In this document: positions 10,461-20,958 of the stretch, in pieces
How positions within the stretch are numbered: position 1 is the first letter of the stretch
How the letters are laid out: each line of letters starts with the position of its first letter
Translations under genes and position numbers: made by a program
The notes under the pieces: model-generated
Database searches by the model: none
Told to the model about the DNA's origin: nothing
Seen by the model: the letters and a program-made list of their open reading frames with translations, nothing else
Source: Pyricularia pennisetigena
Lineage: Eukaryota; Ascomycota; Sordariomycetes; Magnaporthales; Pyriculariaceae
Direction: 5' to 3'
Assembly (NCBI RefSeq): GCF_004337985.1
Contig: NW_021940918.1
Span: 4,011,429-4,075,428, forward strand
Length of the DNA stretch: 64,000 nucleotides

Positions 10461-11547
10461 ATGGACACCACGCAGAATTATGACCAAGAAGGCCCATACT
10501 CGATGGTCAGGTCGGGAGCGCATTCATGGCAACGGCAGGAGGTAGGGCTGGTTCCGATGGGCATAGACATCGAAACTGGCTCCATATTCCAGGAGCCATA
10601 TGATCTTCTATCGACCCTGGCTCCAGCGCCTTACACGAATACGGCCACTGTGGTTTTTCGAAAAGAAGGGGATGAAGATAATGTCACCTCATTCTTGAAG
10701 TACGAATTGTCGCCAAGCGTGAATATTTGCTTGGAAATGAAAGACATGTTTCCAGAGTATTCATGGCAACACGACTTTGATGTTAGCCAGCATGTCACGG
10801 GGCTTACGGTTTGGTATTACATCCCGGACAGCACCATTTCTGTCAGTTTTAAGCTTTCAAAAAGTCTCAAGATCAGCGATCTTCGATCACAATAGCGCAA
10901 TTAAAGGGTCAGAAATCATTTCAGCTCCCGCACCTGTCGAGCATTCCTGCGTTGCGGCCTATCTGTCGTCTTTAAAAGGCCACGCCGTAACAAATCTTGA
11001 TCGTTTTGTAACCCAGATCCGAGCGGTTATCACACCAGTTCCAGCAGGGAATCAAGGGGGGTCTTTGGCCAACTTATTTGTTTCATTCGAGCTGAACCCC
11101 AATGTTTCTGAAAATGATTTGCTCCACGATGATTCAGAAGGGATCGAGTTGCTCAACGAGCAGCGCAACTGCGATGAGTATGACTGCGAATCTCTCCTTA
11201 ATCAACCTTCTCAGCATGTTGTAGATCAAGAGGCAGACGCACCGGAGCATTTCCGGCAAGGAACGCCTCACCAACCCGCCAACTCAAACACTTTCATCCC
11301 AGGTACATTCAAAACTGAAAACCAACCAGATGATCACAAACGCGTTAGTGAGACGACTGCCAGCACGGAGGAGAAAGAATGTTTTCAGTGGCAGTCAAAT
11401 ATCAAAAAGGGAAACGAATTTTGGATGGTTGTTCAAAAAAAGACTACCAGAGAAAAGCCAACGGCCTCCTGGTGGCAATTTGCCAAGAGATCTCGTTGGC
11501 CGGGGATATGCAGACAACACGCAAGCTGCGACCCCGGTAAAATGTAA
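10461..11547 (+). CDS. unidentified protein, possibly split by a frameshift
   Basis: Two overlapping frames (10461-10895 and 10777-11547) look like one gene broken near 10,890. The first part starts MDTTQNYDQEGPYSMV and is acidic and globular. The second includes a Ser/Asp-rich stretch and a basic end. There is no signal peptide, transmembrane segment or recognised domain. It begins about 65 bp outside the right arm of the inverted repeat. An intron joining the frames is possible, but I could not place clear splice sites. Confidence 0.35.
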
Positions 11548-13569
11548 GCTTGTACATTTGGTTCGGTGAGGTGTGTACCGGCTCTCTAATGATTTGGTAC
11601 CAAAATGCCTCCGAACTATAGTTGCCCAATCGAATCAGGAGGGGAGAACAGAGTGACTCAAAAATTTGCTGTACCAGGCTAAAGAGATGTCTCATCATGT
11701 TTCTGAGACGAGAAAAGGAACAAAACTAACGCTGTATCTCAGCGCTAGAAGGGAAAGAAATAAGAGGAGAGATGTCCGGGAAGAGATATTATTAAAGATT
11801 TCCTTTGCTTTTTTCTGAGTATTTTGAAGATTTCTTATTTTGTTTCTATAAACGATTTCCCCAGAGCTCAAATGGCGGAGATTTTTCCTCAATTCGCCTT
11901 CAATGCTTTTATTGTATATGCTTGATTGTTAATAGGCCTTTCGTAACGTCGATCGATCAACAGAACGTTGTTATACGGATATAAAGAATTTCTGTATGTT
12001 TGACGGGCTTTTCCAGCCTTGAACTCAAAATAGCTGCACAAGCAGTGTGAAAGTTTCAGCTTCCAAATATTGTGATTGGAAACACGAAAATGAAGTTTGA
12101 AACAGAAATGAAGGATAAAAAGGATAAACAGAGATCTTCTGGAGCAAGCTTGTAATGAGACTAGATGAAAGAAAAGTTCTCGAAAGAATTGACCTGAAAT
12201 ACCAGCGCTAAGACAAACGGATAGGTTACACAAATTTCTAATTATCCTTGCAAGTAGTGTGGAATCTCAGTCACAAACAAAGACAAATGAATCAGTGAGC
12301 CGTGCTTGGACCTTGAAGAAGACGGAATGACTTGAGTAGTATGAGGACAGACACCACAGTGTATTTTGACCATGAATTGATATCCGGCTTAGTCCCATTT
12401 GTCGTTTTAATGAATTTCGTTAACGTGAGACAAGCTATGGAAGGCGTGAATGCAAAAGCGGCTTAAGGATAGGCTTGTCAAGTGTTTGGAGTATCTTGAC
12501 TTCCGGCTCTTCCGGTATCTTTATTGTTTCTTAATGCGATCAAATAGGCCATATTTTGCCAGACTGAGTTAGTGCTGTCAAAGGCACGCACACACGCTGA
12601 CATGTTCGAGGTACAAGGACAAACGGCAATTCAGTCTTTCTCGGAACCCTCAGAATGACAACCCAAACAGGCGAACAGGGTAACTTCCCCTCGGTTGTCT
12701 CTAAATTGGAAATGATACACAGGCTTTATCTGTGTGCAGAGGATGCATTTGTAGCCAAGGATAGTCATTTGAATAGTTAAGCTAGCGAATTGAATGGATT
12801 TGAAATAAACCGGCCCAATTTGGAATCAATCACTCAATGAACCAAGGTATTGTATTTATATTTTACAATGTTGTATTTTCCGGTGATTTGGCTGTTTTGT
12901 CCGTGGTGTCCTAAAATCTATCGGCGTTTGCTACATCCTTTTTTGCCTGCTATCAAGATCAATGGCATACCCGCTCGGTCCTAGAAGCGCTTTCGTGCCT
13001 TGCTTTTACGCATATTTTTGAGGCTAAGATCTACAAGTCAATATCGATTTACAGGCTCTCAATCTTGTCAACAAGCCCAAGAGCGTTCGCAACGGTCACC
13101 CAACCAATCCCAAGGCTGTCTCAAACACCGGCTCGGTCCGGTGATAAGTTGATTTGCAGGACTTTTGAGTAAAATGGCCCGTTTTGGATGATCTTCTCGC
13201 GTGGCCTCAACAGCCTTTTAAATCATGCTCATCCTTTTCCTCTGGCTAAACAGTCCTCTCTGGGTGTCTATGTTGTACTGATTTGTGCTCTCGATTTCGT
13301 ATTGTTTGGGAAAGCACAAATCTCCATTTTCTACAGTGTGTTTCTTCCCCCTGGATATTTAGCAAAGAAACACTCCGATGGTCAGACCCTCAGCTTTTGC
13401 TAGCGATCTTATCTATCTATCAATCTCTATGCTTGACTGCTCGCTTTCATCAGGTATACTAAGATTTCCATCCTTGGTGTAGCATCGCATAGCCGCAGAC
13501 CCTCCAACACTTCTTTGGAACGGGTCCGTTGTTAAGAGGGCGCCACTGAACCATCTTGACCATCATAGC
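11548..13569. other. long intergenic stretch
   Basis: About 2 kb with only short frames and no motif, RNA gene or repeat that I recognise. Confidence 0.5.
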
Positions 13570-13968
13570 ATTGACTAAATCTCCATTTAAGATAGCATTA
13601 ACTCACCTTGGTCGTCTGACCATATTTTTACGATTAGACACTTGATCCCGCTAAAACCAGGATAAAGGTGAGATAGGGATCCCTTTTTGTTCGAATATAT
13701 ATCCGGACTGGAAAATATCTGTGGCCCACTCCGTATCCTCCCATTTTTGTCTGGAGAGTTTGACGGTTTCCTGCGTTTTGGGTTTAGATTCAGCCCCACC
13801 ACCGTTTAAGGAAAACTGCAGAAAGTCCGAAGCCATAAAAGGGCCAACCTTGAAGCTCGTTTTTCGATCAGGTTTCTGCGAGACTATATCCGGAATGTCT
13901 AAGGAAAGCACAGCAAATATTCGCAAACTTCTTGCACCGTGCTTTTCAAGGAAGTCTGCAACGCTCAA
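13570..13968 (-). other. possible coding remnant, unidentified
   Basis: The minus strand has a 105-aa frame (MSVADFLEKHGARSLRIF..., ...GPFMASDFLQFSLNGGG) with protein-like composition. It ends at 13651 and has no recognised domain. It may be an exon or a decayed fragment. Confidence 0.25.
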
Positions 13969-14199
13969 TCATGGCTCAGATAGCCTGGCGACTGATAGTC
14001 GTCATAAGAGAGAGCTCCTCCCCTGAAACCTAGCCAGCATGAGCTGTCATGGCGACACTGATAATCTTCGGCTATCTCAGCCACAAACGGCATGTCATCT
14101 GTGTGCGGCAACGCAGTACCATCACATTTGATGAGCAATTTTTAGTTACAACTATTGAGAAATTTAGCAAAGTAGTCTGACAACCCGTTGATGAAGATG

Positions 14200-14697
14200 G
14201 CGATCAAGTGCAAATCAGTGAGATGAGCCAGATGCTCGTCCAGGTCATGGCCAAGCTCGACACAGGCATTACATTCGAGCACTCTAATAAACACGAATCG
14301 CCAACTCTCGAACTTGCAGTTCTCCCTTCATCCTAACGTTTATTTCGATGGGAGGACTTGGCGATCTGCTCGCCTCGACAGTATGTGTTCAGCCCCAAAT
14401 GTTTAGAGTCGGATGAAGAGGTTGCAATTCTCGGGCGCTATGATTGGAGTCGACATATTGCGGAGGTTCATGGTGGCGACAACGGCGCTCTGCTTGTCGA
14501 GGCTGCCGGCGTCTCCGAAATGTTTTGGCACTAGCAAAGACGGGCATCAACGTGCTTATTCATAGTACCAAGGCCTTCCACAATCTTGCTGAAATGCAGT
14601 ATATTGTCACCAAGATCTTTGGTACCGCCGTCACTATTAATAACAAAGAGATTATCGAAATTTCTCGCTTTGGATTTTCCCCAGGTAGGTTCTTATG
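14200..14697 (+). pseudogene. unidentified broken coding fragment
   Basis: Two blocks look protein-like: GDNGALLVEAAGVS followed, after a one-base frame change near 14,520, by RNVLALAKTGINVLIHSTKA and IVTKIFGTAVTINNKEIIEI. The segment ends at a GTAGGT that could be a splice donor. I do not recognise the family. Coding is inferred from the amphipathic, Val/Ile-rich pattern only. Confidence 0.25.
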
Positions 14698-14731
14698 ATG
14701 AATTCTAATCACCTCCTACCAATAATACATG

Positions 14732-16700
14732 TTATAGCACACCTCTCAAAACATGTAGGTCTCTCACGTCCTTTACACGAGAAAATGCAGCGTACAGCAC
14801 ACTACGTGTTGGCGCTACCCGCAAGTCAAACCCGACTACAGAAAAGGATTGGCCTCGTGATTGTGCGACAGTCATGGCAAAGCATAATCGCACGGGAAAC
14901 TGGAAACGTGTGATTCTGCAAGGCAAAAACTGTGACTTGCCTGATGTGGGGGCAGTATTGGACCACCACCTTTCATTCCTGCGCGAACAAAGCTTCAAAC
15001 GCGGAATAAAACATTTCTGGCCAGCAAATCGGCCGGTTATAATGATGGCCTCCAAGGCGTTTGGTGTGCAGCGGGAAAGCTTCAATCGGCTGCCGGCGCA
15101 AAGCCCATTCGCCGGGTCAATATTAGCCAACAAAATCAAGGGAGACCCTATCTTCAAGTCAAGCCGGGCGGGAGGGATGCCGGAGCAGTCCAAGGCGTTT
15201 GAAAGGGTTTCTGGCTGTGTTTCGTCTTCTGGTACGTCAAACGCTCGAAAAGAAAACCTGTGCTGGTTTTCCATTTGTAACAACTCGAGTGCAGTCAAGT
15301 TAATGACCGCAGCGCTTTCTTCAGTGGTCGATAGGATACAACGGTCGGCAAAAGCGTCATGCTCCGTTCTGCCGTTCAGAACATCTTCTGAATAAACCTT
15401 TTTGACAAATGACTCTAGATTGTCGGAAATATTAACATCACTTGGGAGGGAAGCTGAATAGCTGACGTTTCGCAAAAGGTTATCGTTCCACCAAGAAACA
15501 AAACGACGGTTTTTTTCATCAGCGACCAACCTTTTGTTTGTTTCCAGGAAAAACTTATCCAACCTGTCCCAAATATACGATCCTTCAAAGCTGGCATGGG
15601 CGGGGGGCTCGCCAACCTCATCCCACTCTAAGCCAACCGATGCGGCCTGATCTACCTCTGGCAATGTCATCAAAAAGTCTCCGCCGAAAACAATGGGAAC
15701 ACCTCCGAAAAGCTTGTTATTTTTACGGATGCGCCGCATGGCACGGTCGACAGCCTCTATGCAAAATCTATTTTGCATTTGTACTTCATCCCAGATAATC
15801 ACCGCCTTTTTCTTAAGCAGTCGAACTACTTTGCAATCTCCTTCCAAAGAGCAAACGGATGTTTTGCTGACTGATAAAGGGATGCGGAAAACGGAATGCG
15901 CAGCACGTCCGCCCGGGAATTGTAACGCTGCAACCCCAGAGGAGGCGACACACAAGGCAACACCCCCGTTCGCGTTGCAAAATTTCGCCATAGCTTTGAG
16001 CAAAAACGTTTTCCCGCTGCCACTATGGCCTACAAAAAATTTAGCTTTTTGCCTTTCTTTTTTTTTTTTTAAAAAAAAAAAAACAAACAAAAAAGGGGAT
16101 AAACATACCACGTATAATCCACGAGATCGGGACGTTTCCAGAAAAATCTGAAACAAATTTGTTGAATATTTCGCGCTGCACCCCCCTAAGTTTGCTTTCA
16201 TCCGGAAACGCCTCCAGCTCATATGTTGTTAGCATTTCGGGTTGGAGATGTTTTTGCCAAGCTGTGGGTAGCCCGGTATCCGCAAATGTCATGCCACGGT
16301 CCTCGATTTCTTGGTGGAGGCGGAACAAACCAAGGTCGTATATGTAGCTGTTTATACCGATAGCCTTTTCCTCAGTGTAGAAGCGGCGAAGGTCATAGCA
16401 AAGCGAATCCCTAAATCTCGTCCATACGATGATTGGGTCGCGAACGTCACTTGTTATCAAAAAAAGTGCAAATAGGTTAAGCAAATGCCCGAATTTCAAC
16501 GGGCCACTGTCAAAGGCCCCCTTCGCCCACTTGCAAACATCGGCAAAAAACAGTTCCGGACGATCGTATGTCAAGCTGCTTATCTCGTCCGGCCGATACT
16601 CGACCTCTATAAATTGGAGGCCCGGCGCAAATTTAATGCTCCTGGCTATATCTGCGCGTATAGATGCACCGAAACGATCATTTCCGCATGCTGCTTATGT
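14732..16700 (-). CDS. Helitron-type PIF1-family DNA helicase (partial)
   Basis: The minus-strand reading continues from about 16700 (FAPGLQFIEVEYRPDEISSL, TYDRPELFFADVCKWAKGAF) across a short intron into the helicase core. The core has Walker A GHSGSGKT, ASSGVAALQFPGGRAAHS, Walker B IIWDEVQM, GGDFLMTLPEV (the Gln usual in the GGDFxQ motif is replaced), AQSRGQSF and YAAFSRV near the C-terminus. The upstream TYDRPELFF region matches the segment preceding the helicase in Helitron Rep-Hel proteins. The Rep HUH nuclease itself is not visible, so the element is 5'-truncated. The intron (about 16044-16109, GTATGT donor) contains a T14/A14 tract. PIF1-type enzymes unwind DNA 5' to 3'. Confidence 0.75.
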
Positions 16701-16925
16701 TAGCACCTACTAAGACTCCTTTTTTTTCGTTAGCACGTACCTAAAACCATGCTCCTGCCTGGCTTCCCGACCTGAAGTCGAAGTTCAGCTTGAAAGTCAA
16801 ACTCTTTTGCGAATCGCACGTGCGAGTTCTCACTTTGGCTTGATCGATAATTGTGCCACACGGGCTTCTTGGGATAAATGCAGACCAAATTTATCTTGTA
16901 TCCAGCACTGTTGTTAGTACCGCCG

Positions 16926-18479
16926 CTACAAATTGGACTGGATGGTCTGGGTACCTACGTCTTGGAAGTGCGCCTGGCTTAAGCTTTGGAGCGTTTTCAA
17001 TTTGTCCTGGACCCAATTTTCCTGCGCTGCAAATTCTAGCCACCAGACAATGCTTACTGTGCGTGTGATATCGGCAAAAACCAAACTGTCGGACTTTTTG
17101 CCCATCGTTGCGTTGTCATGTTTCCTCCTGTATATAAGATGAAATGCATACGGCAAAACCCCGAGTATTCCCATGCCTTTGGCGGTAAGGATTACGTTTT
17201 CGAAATTTTGCACTGGAATTTCCTGCCCAAAAGGTCCTTCCAAACGAAGGTGTGCCCCTTTTTGAATCGTCTGTGGCAAATGACCGTTACCGTGGCAGGT
17301 GATAAGGAACGACATACCTTTTGCCTCGCTGTTACGCTGCGGAGCAGGCTGGTCACTGTCGCTTGCGAAGAGCATCATCGGGTATCCGTGCAGGCCAGAG
17401 CACCGATTGGGGAAAATGTAAAAGTAGCACCCCGGAAACACTCGTATTTTGTGCTTTAGGTCCAGTCGGACGAGAACTACGTTGCGATCCGTCCATAGAC
17501 TGTAAACGACGGCTGAAGTGTAATTTAGCCTCAGCCTCGGAAGCCTGTACATATGCAGCCCACACCAAAGCACGGCAGAGGCGAGGGCAAAGATTTTGGC
17601 GTAAAGGGATTGGCCGGCGTAGACGTGCCCAATCCAGCCCGACAATGCTGATAAGGAGAGAAAAACGTGCAAAAAGTGATGCCACTTGGAATGGCTCAAA
17701 AAGTTTGTGCAGGCACAATGAGCTGATATCAAAACCAAGGATGCTGCGAGCTGCGTTTTGTTAGCTTGTAGTTTTTCTGCACCGTAGCGACTAACAACAC
17801 ATATACACACCACTATTCCAAACACGTTGAGGACCGTGAAAAAAGACGTGGTCTTTGTTTTGGCATGTTGGTAAAGCGTGAGGGCAGAGTGTAACAACCC
17901 TTGGATAATGGCTACTAAGGATATCCATCTGTGCATTATATGATATTGATGAAGGGGGATTTGAATGAAATCGGCCAAGGGGTTAGTTCTACCTCCAAGG
18001 AACAGAAAAAGCATATTTGCAGAGGAAGCCAATCCTGTCCTTTTCCTCAGCGTAGCAAGATCCGCATGGAGACCTAGGGCTACACCATTGGCCGCAAGGT
18101 AAAACACCAAAACAACAATGCCTGGCCAAGTAAGAGCCCAGCGTCTCGGGGCCAGCGGCGGCCTCGAATTCGAAAAAAGAAAAGCTGCCACACGGAAGGA
18201 TGGTTTAATATAAGGACTTATACGCGATGCGATCGTCTTTGAAGCTAATGCGCACGCGCAAAAACAAAGAAAAACAGCATAAACGTGAATAGGGTCCATG
18301 TTTGAATAGGCGCGGAATTTCGAAACGGACTCGCCTATGTTGAATAGCTGATGAACTGACGTGAGAAATTGAAGGGAAGAGAGGATACAAGATGGAAAAT
18401 AGAAAAGAAGAAGGGCCATAACCAGGGAAATAACCAGAAAACAACTGGAATTACTAACCGAAAACCTTTTCTTTCCCAC
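16926..18479 (-). CDS. ferric reductase-like transmembrane oxidoreductase (FRE/NOX superfamily)
   Basis: About 517 aa on the minus strand with several hydrophobic segments. It has two His pairs spaced H-x13-H (HRWISLVAIIQGLLH and HVFLSLSALSGWIGH) that would hold two b-haems, then FAD- and NADPH-binding regions (LEGPFGQ, TAKGMGILGVLPYAF). Such proteins pass electrons from cytosolic NADPH across the membrane to Fe(III) or Cu(II) in iron uptake. The usual HPF(S/T) FAD motif is degenerate (LHGYPMML). The C-terminal CGP-type end is missing or lies in an exon I could not define. The first codon of the frame is GTG, so the start is uncertain; Met in LVMALLLFY or an upstream exon is possible. It lies upstream of the Helitron helicase on the same strand. 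Confidence 0.75.
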   Translation of the reverse strand: MGKKRFSVSNSSCFLVISLVMALLLFYFPSCILSSLQFLTSVHQLFNIGESVSKFRAYSNMDPIHVYAVFLCFCACALASKTIASRISPYIKPSFRVAAFLFSNSRPPLAPRRWALTWPGIVVLVFYLAANGVALGLHADLATLRKRTGLASSANMLFLFLGGRTNPLADFIQIPLHQYHIMHRWISLVAIIQGLLHSALTLYQHAKTKTTSFFTVLNVFGIVVCICVVSRYGAEKLQANKTQLAASLVLISAHCACTNFLSHSKWHHFLHVFLSLSALSGWIGHVYAGQSLYAKIFALASAVLWCGLHMYRLPRLRLNYTSAVVYSLWTDRNVVLVRLDLKHKIRVFPGCYFYIFPNRCSGLHGYPMMLFASDSDQPAPQRNSEAKGMSFLITCHGNGHLPQTIQKGAHLRLEGPFGQEIPVQNFENVILTAKGMGILGVLPYAFHLIYRRKHDNATMGKKSDSLVFADITRTVSIVWWLEFAAQENWVQDKLKTLQSLSQAHFQDVGTQTIQSNL

Positions 18480-18562
18480 TAAAATCGTAAATCCTATCCC
18501 AGAAACTAGGGAAACGGGAAAAGGGATCCCTCAACTTGCCCCTACGTAAAATCTCCACCTTT

Positions 18563-19143
18563 TCAAGTAGGGCATGCCCAGATGTTTTTGAATCGCCAAC
18601 GACCACACAAAGCGTGCACAACAAGCCCAAAAGCCTTCGCCGAAAAGGATTTGAAATGTTCCAATAGCTCGCTAAGCCGTTTACAGCCTTTTGCCTGCTT
18701 CGGACTCCAAACGACTGTGCTGGCATTCGCTTCGTAGGAATAAATATTTGTTGATCCATTGCCGGAGTTCACAGCAGCAACGACTCTGGCAAGGAGGGTT
18801 TCCCTGTCTTCCCCTTCTAATCGGTGCTGTGAGTATTCGGCAGCCATTATTTCAAGGGGCGAAACTGACCTAATTTGCGAAATCCTGGCGGACATGTAAT
18901 TTTTGGAAATATCATAAAGTTAAGAGATGTATTTACATCGAAAATCCAGGCATCGCTGAAGGAGTTCTTTAAAACTTGTTGCTGTGCCTCCGATTGAAAA
19001 ATGACAACTTGTACGAGCGAGAGGCAGCGAGGAGGGTGTCTTTGAGAGGTGCCACCAGGGGCAATTTGCAACGAAAGCCGCACCTGTGGCCTGTCCATTG
19101 TTGCGGCTCCAACCAAACGACCAAAGGTCAAGCCTGATAACAA
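18563..19143 (-). CDS. hypothetical protein, probably two exons
   Basis: Two adjoining minus-strand frames (MLSGLTFGRLVGAAT... and ...SPLEIMAAEYSQHRLEG...) seem to join across a short intron near 18,890. No known domain is recognised. The second part ends KNIWACPT. It lies directly upstream of, and parallel to, the ferric reductase-like gene. Low confidence as a real gene. Confidence 0.3.
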
Positions 19144-19239
19144 TGTTACAAAATACGGGAACCTGGGTGGTGGCTGCGTGAGCCCGGATTACTATATCGA
19201 CTTGTTATTTTAGCAGTCGCTCAAACATGGACGGTGCTA

Positions 19240-19440
19240 CGAAGTACGATGGCGTGGTGGGGGATGGCGCTGTGGCGCCCAGCAGCGCATGGCGTAGTGG
19301 CGCATGAAGGTTCAATGTGTAGCAGTGTTCCAGTTAGCCGCCGATTAAGCGCTTTCACGGTTTTCGATTTTTGTTTCAATTAACGAACATCAGGTTCGCA
19401 TTTGGTAGGGGTAGGGATTTATATAACCTGTCCGATAGTG
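19240..19440 (+). repeat. inverted dispersed repeat upstream of MADS-like gene (copy 1)
   Basis: Shares blocks such as GCGCATGGCGTAGTGGCG, TTAGCCGCCG, AGCGCTTTC and TTTTTGTTTCAATTAACGAA with the reverse complement of 63800-64000. It ends about 75 bp before the 19515 gene, so it may hold that gene's promoter. Confidence 0.75.
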
Positions 19441-19514
19441 AAATAAAAGTTTTTGCTTTAACAGACATGCGATTTTAACAATTTATTTGCAATTGATATA
19501 AATTTCCGAACAAA

Positions 19515-20306
19515 ATGACTGAAAATATGACACCACCAAGCATCAGCCGCTTGATCGACAGCCGAAGTTCAAACCTGCTCCGAGAAGCCACAGCGCTCGA
19601 ACTTGATGGAGTGAAAGTGGCCATCTACATCGAGTACGACGGCTTGACAAAGTGTTTCGTTACCGACGAAAACTTTCAGCCGAATTGTAACGCGGAAATA
19701 GACGCGAAAATAACAATTCGTCCAGCCCAAATTTCGAACGAGGAAGACTTTGCCTCATCCTCAGCATTTGGCAGCCCTGCATTTTCAGCGCCAAACTCGG
19801 ACATGGCCCGAGCCGAGTTGCCACTAGAAAGCGGCTCTTTTACACAAAGCAACCCTTCCATTTGCGTTTTTGGCACCCCGGTCCTGGACAGTGTCGAGTC
19901 TCCAGAGCCGCATTTTGCGACGCCGACACCTTGCTCTTCGGCTTTGGTGGAATCTCCTCAACTTTGTCCCGCATTGTCAAAATCCGGTTCTCCAATTCTT
20001 TCGCCACTGCCGAGTTACTGCTCCTCTGTGGAGGACGGCGACCCGGCCCATCTCTCTCAGGACTCGACAGCAAACGCCGTGGGGCCTCCCCGCCTGCTTC
20101 CAAGTTTACTTCCTTTGCCATGCTCGAATTTTGGTACCCCAGAAACTAGTCCTTTTATCCAATTCCTGAGCACCTATCTGGCACGCCAGTCTGATTCTTT
20201 GGCGAACTCGACCATCCTCGAGCGTTTGCTTGAATCGAGCTACGCAATTAATGCAATTGGCACTCTCCCGAGCGGGAGGCCTAGAAAAAGGAGGTGGATC
20301 GAATAA
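19515..20306 (+). CDS. divergent MADS-like domain protein
   Basis: 263 aa. The N-terminal ~60 residues resemble the second half of a MADS box: SNLLREATALELDGVKVAIY, then IEYDGLTKCFVTDENFQP, matching the pattern of KKA-EL--L-GA-VAL-IE-DG--. The strongly basic first helix (RxxxTFxKRR) is poor. A Ser/Pro-rich low-complexity middle and a basic C-terminus (SGRPRKRRWIE, a possible nuclear signal) suggest a nuclear regulator. Its upstream 200 bp are repeated near the second MADS-like gene at 63148. MADS proteins bind CArG-type DNA as dimers. Here DNA binding is doubtful because the basic helix is reduced. Confidence 0.45.
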   Translation: MTENMTPPSISRLIDSRSSNLLREATALELDGVKVAIYIEYDGLTKCFVTDENFQPNCNAEIDAKITIRPAQISNEEDFASSSAFGSPAFSAPNSDMARAELPLESGSFTQSNPSICVFGTPVLDSVESPEPHFATPTPCSSALVESPQLCPALSKSGSPILSPLPSYCSSVEDGDPAHLSQDSTANAVGPPRLLPSLLPLPCSNFGTPETSPFIQFLSTYLARQSDSLANSTILERLLESSYAINAIGTLPSGRPRKRRWIE

Positions 20307-20498
20307 ATGGCCGACTTTGCTTGGAATATCTCTGCGGAGACTTAAGCGTAGCCTTTTCCTAGTGTAGCTTTATTATGGTTAATAGCAAACGGCGTCCGGT
20401 TTCCTTCGAATTGTGAGCTACAGATGTAGGAATAATAAAGACGCTCATACACATCTCCGCTTTACTAAAATCTATCATGCCCAGGTTGTATCCCCCTT

Positions 20499-20709
20499 GG
20501 CATCTAGTAGAAATGGCATCTAGTAGAAATGGCATCTAGTAGAAATGGCATCTAGTAGAAATGGCATCTAGTAGAAATGGCATCTAGTAGAAATGGCATC
20601 TAGTAGAAAATGGCGACCAGTAGAAATGGCGACCAGTAGAAATGGCATCTAGTAGAAAATGGCGACCAGTAGAAATGGCGACTAGTAGAAAATGGCGACC
20701 AGTAGAAAT
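20499..20709 (+). repeat. 16-17-bp minisatellite
   Basis: About 13 units of GGCATCTAGTAGAAAT and the variant GGCGACCAGTAGAAA(A)T. The first half is homogeneous and the second half alternates the two types. It ends about 250 bp before the kinase ATG. Confidence 0.92.
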
Positions 20710-20958
20710 TAATGGATTCTTAGTTGTTTTTAGAGGTAGGTGGATATTACGTTAGTACATCAATTTCCCCGCCCTCCTTCCCATTGATAGAGTTCATTTT
20801 CCACTTCCCTGGCATATTGCGCTTGAAGCAAGCATCACCGCGGCTTCCTACACATTTAGTCGACCGTGGCAATCTTAACGACTTCCTCTGCGCATCTTCT
20901 ATCCAGCCCATTAAAAACCACCAAAAACCACCAAAAACCACAGGCGACGATCAACGTT

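Noticed and set aside
14874..15395. 173-aa plus-strand frame over the helicase
   Set aside because: Shadow of the PIF1-type helicase, which has all motifs in the opposite frame.
20499..20709. CRISPR-like array
   Set aside because: Units are contiguous 16-17-bp tandem repeats without unique spacers, in a eukaryotic context.
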